Source: Sphagnum magellanicum (taxonomy: Eukaryota > Streptophyta > Sphagnopsida > Sphagnales > Sphagnaceae). From it: a DNA stretch of 64,000 bases. The notes below the pieces were generated by a model. That model was given only the letters and a program-made list of their open reading frames with translations. It was not told where the DNA came from and searched no databases. A program made the position numbers and the translations under genes. Numbering within the stretch: the first letter of the stretch is position 1; each line of letters begins with the position of its first letter. The stretch covers positions 3,952,041 through 4,016,040 of the forward strand of contig CM038917.1 in assembly GCA_021904315.1 (NCBI GenBank), in the 5' to 3' direction. Below, in pieces: positions 34,569 through 46,370 of this stretch.

Positions 34569-37500
34569 GGAACTTGAAGCAGATATATCAGCTGATGAGA
34601 TGAAGAATATGATGGGAATCAGCTTACAGAGACCAGATCCGGTTAGGAGTAGTAATGCAGCTGTCGGTCGTATTGATTGGGTAGCAGACATAGACCTCTC
34701 TGTGAAGCTTACAGAAGAAGAAGAGGAATATCCAGCTAGCGAACCCGCGGAGCCTGACGATACTACTGTAGGGGTAGATCCGGTCGATCAGCCAGCTGCT
34801 GTTGAGGATAAGCATCTGGAGATGCAAGAGCTGCAGGTCATTCCTGCATCTAAGGACTATAATATTGGTGGTCGAACCGATGCTGCTGCAAGAGCGGCTG
34901 TGGAGTCTAGGAGGTTGCTTATGAATGTAGAAGCAGAAGCGGAAGCAGCTGCGACTAGCTCAACAATATTACATGATGCCAGCAAAAACGACGTTCGGTC
35001 AGAATCTAGATTAGGAGCTGCTGCTGCTGCTGCTGCTGACTGGCTTGCCGTGTGTTTGGTCGGGTCGAAGGAAGAACCACAGGACGAAGCTGCCGTCGAG
35101 GCCGGTGCTGATCAACGCTCGATGAACGATGTATACACTGCGTGTGCAGGGGACGTAGACGTTGCCTGCCAAAGCTCTTTTGCCAACAAGTCGTTGCAAC
35201 TGGTACGTTGTACACTCCAGCACCTCTCTACCAAATCATGAGCAGTAGTTCCGTTCTGGTCAAGGAAACCAGACGGTCCAGGTCTGGTGCAGCCTCGCTC
35301 GAAAGCTAGATCCTTAAAGCACAAGAAAGTTTCCTTGAAGCTCTCGCATCATGATCTAACTAGAAGCTGAAGAAGAATCTGAATCCGGCTGCGACACAGA
35401 AGCAGCTTCTGATTACAGCTGAAACAAATCGTTCCAACAGCTCGTGTGTACCTCAAGGATCGATGCTGTGATCAAGGACAAGGCAATGCAGATACCCTGC
35501 TAATGATCTGTGGGCGATCACAGCCCAGTTAGACTCTGGAATCAGCTGTTGTCATCAGGATAGCCGCGTACAAGCCCTTGACTTCTAGCTAGCATCCATT
35601 GAAACAATTTATCATGGTGAATTTCTCGCGCGGTCGTCTGCCAATTGTAGCACTTGCTTGCAGAATGTCAAACACCTGATCCTGATCCGAGCGCTGATCT
35701 TGTTGATGCATTATGTCTCCTGCAGACTAGGCAGCATAGTTCGAAGCTGGAGCATACCAACAAATTAAGTGTAAGTTATCAGCGGTCGGCCAGTATAGTA
35801 GAAGAAGATAATGAGCAGCTGCGTGAGACATCTCCGAATTCATCTACAAAAACTTTGATCTCTCGTGAGGAGCTCCTCAACCAGGTAACTTCAAATCTCT
35901 TCAAGACCCTAGCTGCTGTGTTTCAGACTTACGACGACGTTTCTGGACACAATTTCCACGAGTCGACGATTGTGAGATTCAACTCGGATCATGTGTCGGT
36001 GCATAGAGTATTGACCAGCTAAGCGCGCTTGCTCAAAACAATGGCTTTCAGGTTCAAACGTAATAGTGGTTTTGGAATGTGTTGTTCGTATTTGCAGCTC
36101 ATGAGTGCTCGGAAAGAGACGGCCCGTTTGAGCGAGGAGAATGCGATTCTTCGGACGTGGCTAACGCAAGCAGCTGCTACCACGGATCAACTGCTTAGTA
36201 CAGCGGCCGACAACTCGCGGCATTTCCGGCTCGACGAGCCAAATGATCAGAACATGCCTGATCAAGCTCCATCACCGGAAGTAAGTAAGAAACAGCAAGT
36301 CTACCTCGGTCCTCCTGCTGATCTCCAGAGCTATGGTTTCGTAATAGTTGTCTAAATGCCATTTTTGCACTTGAAGAGTTTCTTTGTCCACAATGAATGC
36401 CATCTTCGACGGGTATATGCAAACTTATTATTCCGAGCAAGAATCTAGAGAGTGTTTCTGTCTAAATGAAGCTCAGTTGTCTCAGGATCCGCTGTGCATC
36501 TGATTCTCAATATATTCTTTTAGCATCGAATCGGAACTCTTGACCCGTGACCCGATGAGTACACAATATCACGTCATTGATCAGTTGTCAGCTTTCAGGA
36601 AATGCTGATTAGTTGTCAGTTGTCAGGAGGAGGAGGAAGATGAGGCACTCACGGCGTCCTTGAGTGATCAGAAAAGTCAACACACTAGTCCAGCAATGTC
36701 GTCTGGCAGCCCGAGAACGTCACCACCTGAACCGGGCGCTGCACTGCACAAGCAGAGTCGGCCGAGCTCCCCGATGGAAGATGATGATGAATTTGTCCCC
36801 AGAGACACTAGTACTGCAATAATAGCCGGGGCTACTACTACTACAACAAATCGCTTCGAGACTACGTCTAGGCGGTCCAAGAAGGTGCGGAAGGTTTCAC
36901 CTGGCAGTATAAGCGCATCAGATCCTCAGGAAACAACGAGCGGTTCAGACACACGCGGCGGCGGAGGAAACGACGTTGACGGCTCCTCGTCTAATCCGCT
37001 CTTGACTCAGGCCAATCATCATCACACAGGCGCTGCTGCTGTTGAGCCTCTCAAATCCAGCAGCAGCTCCAAAGCTGCTGCTATCCAATCCGACACTACT
37101 ACAAACCTTCTCACAAGTGTTTCTGATGTACCTCTTCTTCGAAAAGCGCGCGTATCAGTCAGGATTCGATCCGAGTCTTCCATGGTATACCTAATACTCG
37201 CTCACCGTTTGAATAGATATAATGTATGGTTGCTTAGATCAGGCTGTAAAGAAGCTGCAAACCTCGAGGCATGAATTCTACTAGTTCCAATGGAATTATA
37301 TATCCATTGTAGCCTTCGAAGATTGACAGTAGCAGTTTGTGAATAGTACTTGGGCATTTGTCTATCAGTTATTAAGTTGTTCAGGCTGCTGCAGCTGGTG
37401 TTCGTGCTGCACAAGCTTCTTGGTTCTAGAATGTGGGAATACCAAACTTTGGGCAGTTTTTTCTGACATTGTGATCAATGCATCCCAAAACGAGCCAAAA

Positions 37501-40109
37501 TTGGGTGTCCCTACATTCTAGGGTCAGGTGGAGTCCACTATAGAAACATTTCCGGCATAACTGAAGGATCCACTTGAGCTTCGCCATGCTAATCACCATG
37601 TGTTTCCAAATTTATTTAGTATGTTGAATATTTGTATCATCCTTATGAATGTCGTTTAAAAGGCAGAGCCATTGTAATGGGTCGAAAACTGAAACAAACT
37701 ACTGACGACAAGCTTCCATGAACAGATGAACGATGGTTGCCACTGGAGGAAGTATGGCCAAAAGATGTCGAAAGGAAATTCCTGCCCTCGCGCGTATTAC
37801 AGATGTACTGTCACATCTTCTTGCCCAGTCAAGAAGCAGGTAAGTACATTGCTGTATGATCACAACCTCTCATCAGAAGAAAATTTTCCCTGTAAGGAAT
37901 AGATTGGAAACCTCTGACGAATTAAATAGGGAACCCTGTCCAAGTGAATCGTGGGACCAATCTTTCAATATTTTATTCTAATTTTCCCAGTGTCAAACGG
38001 AGTTTGGATCATTGTATCTTCACATTTGTTAAACAACCGAATTCATGTTTGCATAATGAGAAATTCAAGCTCTTCTTGATGGTCCTACAGGGAATCCTAA
38101 AACATTTTTTGTATGTATATATATATAAATATATGTCAAGAAACTTTTTTGGGATTCCTAATAAGTACCGTACTTATAACATTTGGGGTATTACATGGGC
38201 TATTAGTCCACGTTGAAAATGGTCAGAAACAGTATATATATATATATGGGGTTTTATTGAAGAATTGGAGTGCTGCTAGCAGGTACAGAGATGTGCGGAA
38301 GATGCTTCTATCCTGCTCTCAACATACGAGGGGAGTCACAATCATCCGCTTCCTCCAGCGGCAGCAGCAATGGCATCCACTACAGCAGCCGCTGCAAGCA
38401 TGCTATTATCAGGCTCTACGGCGAGCGATATGGCTCCTTACATGCCTGGAGGAGCATTGATGCCTTCTTTTCTGGCAGGACTTCATGGTCTTCCGCAAAC
38501 CTTCTTCTCCATTTCTTCTTCAACTTCATATCCAAGCATCACCTTGGACCTCACCAAAGATCCCACCACGCAGCTCAGTCTGAGGTCAGAAACCAATTCA
38601 GCAGCTGCAGGTAGGGTAGCTCCTGCAGTTGCCGCCCATTCTACTGCTGCTCCGCCTCCTCCGAATAGCACCACCCACTATATGAACTCTTTTGGAGGTG
38701 CTTATACTACTGCAGGACGTCCTTGGATTGCAGAGCGGTTGCAGAACTCACAGCAGCTGATGCATGGTCAGCAGCTTCAGCCAAACGGATTCATATCGAG
38801 TCTAGATATTGTGGGCAGCGGTACTCAAGCTGTTGGATTGGCAAAATCCACCAGCACAAGCGCTTTTGCTGCAGCAACAGCTGGAAGGCCTAACATGAAT
38901 GGTCCATCAGCTTCTCATCTCTTCTCATCCGGGTCAGTTGGAACAAGCTTCAGCAATAGTACCACACCGCAGGGAATGCCTCCTGCAATCTCTAGTCATG
39001 GTCTAACGTTGGGAGGAGCTTCTGCATCAACAGCGACCGTCTATGAACAGGCAGCTAGGCTGGTGCAGCAGCAGGATGATATGACAACAATGCTCATGTC
39101 GTCGTTAGGTCTCAAGAATCCCAGTACTAGTAGGAATCGGACTATCAACGAAGCTACAGCGGCAGCAACTGGCGCCGCAGCAGCTCGCGGGTCGAACTCG
39201 CTGCCTGCAATCGCTGACTGCAATATGGCAGAGTCCGTAACTGCTGCGATTACATCTGACCCAAATTTCGCTGCGGCTCTAGCCTCAGCCATAGTCTCGA
39301 TGTTGTCTACTAGTACCGCAGCTGCAGCTGCAACTTCGCAAAACGCTCTGACCAATCCAACTTCAAATGACGACATGATCATGCAGCAGGTGAGGAATAA
39401 TACAATACCACTCATGCCTAGCGAAGAAGCAGCTGGAAACTCGGGTATAACAACAACTGTGATCCGGCATGCAGCACCAGCGGATGATGATCAACCGGGC
39501 ACTGCACTAGCACTAGATCTATCTAGTCCGAATGCACAGCGACTACTTTCAACCCACGTCCCGGCTACTACATCACAGCTAAATATTATAACACAGCAGC
39601 AGCAGCAGCAGAATGGCGCAGCAGCTGCAGCAACACATGAGCGATCGACTGGCAGCACTATACCACTACTACACATCAGTTCGTCATCAGCTGCTGCACG
39701 ATCAGCAGCTGTAGCTAGTGCAGCCACAACGTCGTCGACTTCCTCTACTGAGAATCTGATCTCCAACATACTCCAAAGCGCCATGCAACTCTCCAGTATG
39801 CAGTCAGGTGCTACTACAGCAATTGATCATGACCCAGCTGCTGCTACTGCAGCTAGGTTAATAGCAGCTGGATCGCTGATCAACCTCCCAGCTGCTGCAG
39901 CTTCTTCAAGTCGTGGAGTCTCACAACTGCAGGATCGCATGCGTCGATCATCCGTAGCAGCAGATTCTCCTTCTTCTCAGGCGGCGACGGCGGCCGCTAA
40001 TATTAGGGATCATCAGGCAACTAGCAGTATTGCAACCGGATCGATCCTGGCCGTGGCCGATCGCAGACTCTCCGTCGAGGAACAGAACCGTCGAAGGTCG
40101 ATGAATTAA
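34561..40109 (+). CDS. WRKY transcription factor, group IIb, six exons
   Basis: Inferred exons: 34561-35202, 35651-35884, 36098-36280, 36627-37184, 37726-37839, 38283-40109, all joined in phase 0; about 1185 residues. It is expected to bind W-box (TTGAC) DNA in the nucleus. A leucine zipper (about residues 283-325, [18 protein letters not shown]) spans the exon 2/3 join. A basic NLS-like [11 protein letters not shown] follows in exon 4. Exon 5 carries WRKYGQK and the first zinc ligands. The C-x5-C-x23-H-x-H finger is completed in exon 6. The intron between KKQ and VQR is the V-type intron specific to groups IIa/IIb. After the finger come [30 protein letters not shown] and [11 protein letters not shown], all group IIb signatures of the WRKY6/31/42 type. 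The C-terminal exon is much longer than usual and Ala/Ser/Thr/Gln-rich. Exon 1 and its start are the least certain part; the domain exons are firm. Confidence 0.93.
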
Positions 40110-40247
40110 GCACATTCTAGTCCAGAACGTTTCCTAGGTGCTAATTGTATCCTACTTGTTATCGTGAAACTAACTAGTAGGACTTTAGGTTTTGCTCCAG
40201 CTTTGTATGGCTGTTTCTAATTTGCTGCCAGGCTATCCTGACATTTC

Positions 40248-40500
40248 CATTGTTGCGCACATACCTGCTTTGTCCTGTCAGAATCACCAGTTCCAATTAG
40301 TAAGAGTCGAACCAAAACCAGGTCTCTGATTTTCAGAACTGGAATTGGAATCAGATTTTTCTTTTAGGAACTGCACCTAAAAGAAGCTTCAAAAACTGGG
40401 TTCTTGGCTTTGCTTTTGTGTGAAACTTGAACTGAGACAGTTCTGATTTTTTTTTGCCATGGAGGTTCTTCATTTTAATGTAAAGAACCGCCCGACACTG
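40248..40500. mobile_element. Non-autonomous hAT element (MITE) behind the WRKY gene
   Basis: A 253-bp unit is flanked by exact GACATTTC copies (40240-40247 and 40501-40508), the 8-bp duplication typical of hAT. The right end reads GAACCGCCCGACACTG, the same terminus as the hAT element at 55483-59907 (GAACCGCCCAACACTG). The left end CATTGTTGCGCAC is a mutated counterpart, matching 9 of 13 bases. Subterminal GGTTC/GAACC words are also shared. It begins 139 bp after the WRKY stop codon and is probably in the 3' UTR or its immediate flank. Confidence 0.8.
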
Positions 40501-40508
40501 GACATTTC

Positions 40509-43057
40509 CAAGGTTGTCATCAAGCATTGAGCCTTACCTGGCATATTCCCAGGCCAATGGTCAGTGGTGAGCCTTGCCTGGCAAATTCTCAGCTAGGGTG
40601 GTCGCCTGCAAGTGTTGAGTCTGGTAGAAACATGGCAAATGATTTTGAGTATTACCCATTGGGTTGGTCTTTGACACCAGTTTGTTAGGGCACCCTTTAA
40701 GACTCTTGCAGAGGTCAAGAGTTCTACCAATTGGATTTGAGGGCATTCTTTGAAACTAAATGTCAAAATGACAAACTTAACTTATTTCAAAAATTTATGA
40801 GGGTTGTTTTGTTGTTGGAACATAACGGTAGACTCAACTACCAACTTGTTGGTAGTATGTCCAAGTGAGTCCCAATGGTAGTCTGAGAACATAATAAAAC
40901 TTTCACCTGCTCACTAGGGAGTTTTAGTTAATTTGAGACCTTTGTAATATCAAACCAAGACCTTACCACTAAGCCATTGCCTGTAGGGGCTAAGGTTGTG
41001 CATTGTTTCTTGAAACTTAAGTTTTATTGCTTTATCCCCCACTAAACCAATAGAGTCGTATTTAGTAACAATTTTATTGATTAACTTATCTGCCAATTGA
41101 TCATATTGTTCACATGATTGTCACCTTAGTAGCAAGGGTTTAGACAGCTGTTGGCTAGTTTTGGGTTTTAGGTTGATTCTGGATCTGATTTTCAGTTTAA
41201 TTCTTGCGTATTCAAACCATGGGCTGTGCAGGGAGCACACTATCAAAATCGGAGCTGCAACCAGCCTTCTTGCTGAGATCAAAATTGGAACCTGGAATTG
41301 GCTTCTTGCTCAAATCAGAACTGTTCTGCCTCACACACATCTTTACTGTAGGTTCTTGTGTCTTAAGCAAGTAGTACTTGTTGCAATTTTCTAGGCAAGC
41401 ATATATTGGTTTGTTGAAAAAAGTTGTAAGTAGGTTGTACTCCTGAACTAGGTGGCATTTTTTATATGGTTGCACCAAACTAATACCGACACAACCTCAA
41501 GGTGTGTTAATGTAAATGGAACCTGACTTGATGGGAATTGTTTTCGGTAGGGCAATAAACTGGAGTTCAAGGATGTGAAGAATCAATCTCAGAACCTGAC
41601 CAGAGATTACATCAAATTATAATAGCAAATCTCGAATTGGAACTGAAGGTTGGACATCACATTTAAAAATTAATTGGAACCTCAACCAGAGGTTCTTTTC
41701 CAAAGCTAAAACTAGACTTGACACCAGTTAGACCAGTATTCTCCAACTCCTAGGTTTGGAAGGACCAGTGTTGGCCAGGTGTTGAAAACTCAACCAGTTA
41801 TTAACAAGGGTTGAAGGGTAGGTTATCGATAACCAACCTGTAGGGTTTGAAATTCGTTAAGATCGGATAAAGGCCCTGTATCTTTGTTATATATTATGTT
41901 GAGACCTGGTGAGACCCTTATGGGCTCGGTATTGCTTTGATGAAACCTCATAGTACCCAAGTTCAAGTTCATAATCTCTGAAGGGGCCACAAATATTAGG
42001 AATGCAAAATTGTAAGAATTTTCACCTATTTTTATTCCAATGAAAATTAAGGCCATATATTTTTTCATGTAATGAGTCAACATTATAAAAATAATAATTT
42101 ATGGTATTAAAAAAATTCCAAATTTTCAAAAATATTATTTAACTGATTTTAGTTTTTTAATGATTCCTTTAGGTGGTTCATTGTGCTACCACCCAATCAT
42201 ATTTTCACCAAGTTTTTTTTCAAAAGTAATTACTTGATGTTATACATGGAAAAAAATAACAATTTCACAAAGACCTTGCCCTTGCCCTACCAATTATCAA
42301 TTATAAGGAAGTCTAGCTACTCAATATTGGAATAAAACTTGGTTTCTAATATGAGTTCAATTTTATGAATTTCTAAAAGCATCTCCATCAAGAGCAATAA
42401 ATGGTTTGTATCCAAATTTTGGATAAAATAAATGTGACAATGGAGTGAAAATGGGTTTGTTCCTATAAAATTTTCTTTAGATGACATGTTTTAAAAATAC
42501 TTTGGAAAAAAAATGATTAATTTTTATTTCCCTAACATAATGATTGGTCAACCATACATTGATTGTTATTGATTAATCAATCATACATTAACTAATATAA
42601 TTGATTGGCCAACCACAATGAATGGTCAAATGTGGCATACAAATGTTCCTTTGGTGTATATTGTCCAATATTTATTGTTCATGAATGGGAAAGGGGCAAA
42701 CATTAACATTGAATTTGGATCTTGTAAATATTGATAATTCCCTAAATATATAGTGCATCAATAGAATCACATTTGTAGTCTCCATTTTAAAGAAATTGAA
42801 GTCCTTCAAGAACAAATCAATTCAACTTTTGTAGTTTCAAGTGGTTCTAATTACGGAACAAGTTGACTTTTGAAATAAATAACAATGAGTTGGGTGGTTG
42901 CAAAGTAGGGTTGTTCACTTTTTGTGTAGGTTTTTCTAAAATATCATGCATTTACATATTATTAGCATGCCATAAAATTAACAATATATCAAATTTATGG
43001 TTAAATTAAAATTTTCAACTTGAATTTTAAAAATTATATATATATTTTAAAAATTGA

Positions 43058-43123
<66 letters not shown>

Positions 43124-45690
43124 CACAATCAATTAAACCAAAAAAATTGTTAACATGCAATTAATTATTTCACATTCACATGTAAACATGAAAGTAGTTT
43201 GAAATGTCATTCTATTACAATATTAAACATTTTAAGTCATTTACTAGTTCCTCATAAAAAAATGAACCCAAAGTTTAATGACTAATTGTCATGCAAAAGT
43301 GCATTAAAAGTACATTTGAATACATCTATGGAATTCATATTAAAAGTTATTTTCATTCCAAAAGTAAAATAAATAACTTGCAAAATACATGTTTCACAAA
43401 ATATTGATGGTATACTTAATGTTTTTCACTTTTAGATTTTAGATTTTGAGATTATTTTAATCTACATGCACCTATTTTTATAAAAGCTAACATTGTAAAA
43501 GTAAGATCTAAACCTACTTGCATTTCATAATGACTTACTTGATTGCCTATTAAATAATAACTTTTTAAATATTATTACATAGGAGCAAGAATCCCATTAA
43601 TTTCAATATTTTAGTTTAATCAAATTACATATTTCACAATTTTGTGCTACTCATCATTCAAACCCATAAAAAATACAATGTTGTCCTATTTGACCATGCT
43701 TGTAACTTAAACACCAAATATAGTAATGCACTTTTGAAGTTAAGAAATATGGATTAAAACTAAAAGAAATGTCATCCATTCTAACCCTAAGTTTCTGACC
43801 TCCATGCAACTAATGTCCAAATCAACTAATTTTTCAATTGGGTTGATGCATGGTTGGGTGGACCAATTTATCACACAAGATTATTTATAAAAAAGCCCAA
43901 AATTGGGTCATTTTTCATTTTAAAATCTAAGATTGCAAGGAAACTAAATGGGTGAAAACATGAAATAAAAAGCTAGTCATGCCAAGATTAGATTCTTTTC
44001 CAAAGACTACATTTTTGACATGGTAGTTTTCTATTGGTTTATACTACATTTTTCACACAGTTTTTCAAACAAAATATGACATATAACATGATGAAAATTC
44101 AAAAATATTTGCATCAGACCTTAGATTATAGTCAAATTTATAACTTTACTTTGGATCATGATTATAAATTCAAAATTATAATAGTGTTTAAGGAGGTTTG
44201 AATATCAAAATCTAAAATTGTATATGTATTTTTATTTTTTGAATGTTTTGAACATATGGATCCTTTCTTGTGGAATATATTAAAGTTCAAAAAAAAATTG
44301 AAATGATTTGGTGAACATTTGATAAGGAAAAAGGATTTTCGAAACAAAAAAACCACTTGTCCACATGCTTTTGTTAAGTGTTTTAAAAATATAAAAGGAT
44401 TCTTGAAACATGGTGAATTTTCATGAAAAATGTAATTGCACCTTTGAAAGTATAAAAATTTATTTTGAAAATCAAATGAATTTTTGATATATAGTGTTCC
44501 CATGGTGATTTTTCAAAAAATTGAATTTTTTTTTAAAAGGACTATCCACACATTTTGTGGCTTTTTATTTCTTGCTTTCACCGAGATGTATTTTTTCCAT
44601 GTCATCATTGGCAGCCATAAAGTTTCTATTCCTTTAAACATGTATACAAAAATTGCCTAAAACACATCTTCCTTCAATATGATATGGACTTTTTGGAAAG
44701 CCCTATTTTTTACCCTATTCAAAAGCCTAAAAGTATAATCCTACCATTGTTATCATGAATTTACCCCCCCTCCCCCCTAACTCCCTTGATATGATATCTA
44801 ACTAATTCCAAGTCCCTAACACATACAACATCAATCAATGGACCATGTCAAAGTCCATAAAAAAATGAAATCCAAAAATACAATCCACAAGTTGTGACTT
44901 CATGGCTTTTCCAAGTTTTAAAATTTTACAAAATGACTTTGTGCATCACATAGATATTCAAGTTAAGATTTTCAAACCAAGTCCCTTTAAGTAAGTTTCA
45001 ATATCTATATAAGGAAATGGGCATTGTAATGACAACCACCTTACAAAATTAATTTACATGACATCCAAATTGGTCCACCCAACCATGTATTGATCCAACT
45101 ATAAATGTTTTAGCCCTATGTGTCATGTTAATTGCAAATCATTGTTGTGGCATATGCGACTATAAGAGAGGTGAAACTAATTTTAGTTGTATATGTGATT
45201 TATTTACAACTATTGCGATTTTAGTTGAAAATGTAAATGAAAAAAAGTCATGTCATACAATATGGAGTGCCACGGATGGATGAATTATAGGTTATATGAA
45301 TTAAAAACCTCCACTTTAAAAAAATTGAATATTTGTCAACAAAAATGAATAAAGTTCCAAAAAAGGTTTAATATATAATTGAATATTGGAATCTTACATA
45401 ACAAAACTATAAACAAAAGGAGTTGCAAAAATCCACATATGCTATAAGTAAAACATTTCATTGCAATCTAAAATGAATTGAATAAATATAACAATTTGAA
45501 ATGAAATGTGTAAATGCATCAATTTGAAATGAATTGTGGTCGAAGTTTAAATTATGCCACATAATCTATCCCCAAGCTACCATGCAAGGCTTCAACAACT
45601 AGGATAATGTCTTTTCTATTCAATTCTATCACACCTACTATTGTCCTATTGTTGTTTAAATCTCAAAACTCTAATGGAACTTCCAATTTA
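40509..45690. other. Gene-poor AT-rich stretch
   Basis: No gene recognised. From 41500 to 41790 several GGAACCTGA- and ACCAG-type words resemble hAT subterminal repeats, and CAGTGTTGG at 41766 looks like a lone hAT left end. From 42100 on the DNA is strongly AT-rich. A TA/GA microsatellite lies at 43058-43116. Confidence 0.4.
43058..43116. repeat. (TA)n(GA)n microsatellite
   Basis: About eight TA units are followed by about 21 AG units without interruption. A second short TA run is at 43036-43044. Confidence 0.95.
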
Positions 45691-46370
45691 GACACAATGC
45701 CATGTGTGTGAATGTAATCATCATATGTGTCCACAACAACTCATCAACTTTTAGTCTCTTTCCTAAGCACAATTTTCCACCCTAATGTCTTTTGATCATT
45801 TTAAAAAAACACATGTTGAACTTGTGAAGGAAAAACAAAAGGTTCATCAAACTCATGCAATAAGTGATGAATATTTGCAAGTAAAAAACCAATGTCATTT
45901 TGTATGCAAGCAAGGTTAGCTTTATGTTAATCCCATTTTTCACCCAACTACAATGAAATAAAACAATAGGTGAAAACATGTGACCATAAATATCCAATTT
46001 CAAAATCTCCTTCAATGTCCCAATATATTGGATTTGACCAACACATCATCCTCACTCCTTTGTGATTATTGCAAAATAAAAGCAACACTTGAGTCAAATG
46101 TGACTAATAAATTACTATGTTCATCATCAACTATAAAGTGATTTGCATATGCCTTCATTTTTTATAAGTCAATGTAGTGGGGGGATTGAAAGTAATGGAA
46201 GAACCTCATCAATAGGCACAATCCTAGTAACTTGATGGCTTCAAATGGTTTCCCACGTACCCACTTAGCCATCACATCAATCTCTTGCAAGTGGGGTGGA
46301 AATATGATTGGTTGGCAACTTATAGTAGGATCTAACAACCAAATGCGTTCAAACTTACTAGTTTTCACAT
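45690..46370 (-). pseudogene. CACTA TNP2-like transposase remnant
   Basis: Minus-strand frames in order give YANHFIVDDEHSN (near 46140), FDSSVAF, then EILKLD and PIVLFHCSWVK (near 45960), and after a frameshift FDEPFVFPSQVQHVF (near 45830). This order matches the C-terminal region of plant TNP2-like CACTA transposases (the DUF4216-type domain). Several stops and at least two frameshifts are present and no CACTA termini were found nearby. The upstream frame 46162-46368 is open but unrecognised. Confidence 0.7.

Noticed and set aside
35006-35324. Minus-strand frames with poly-Ser or poly-Gln
   Set aside because: Antisense of the WRKY exon 1 triplet repeats; no motifs.
38483-39784. Minus-strand frames rich in Ala, Val and Cys
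   Set aside because: Antisense of the WRKY final exon, which has conserved group IIb motifs on the plus strand.
41766-41800. CAGTGTTGG as the left end of another hAT element
   Set aside because: No matching right end or second copy of GGAAGGAC was found nearby; it may be a truncated relic.
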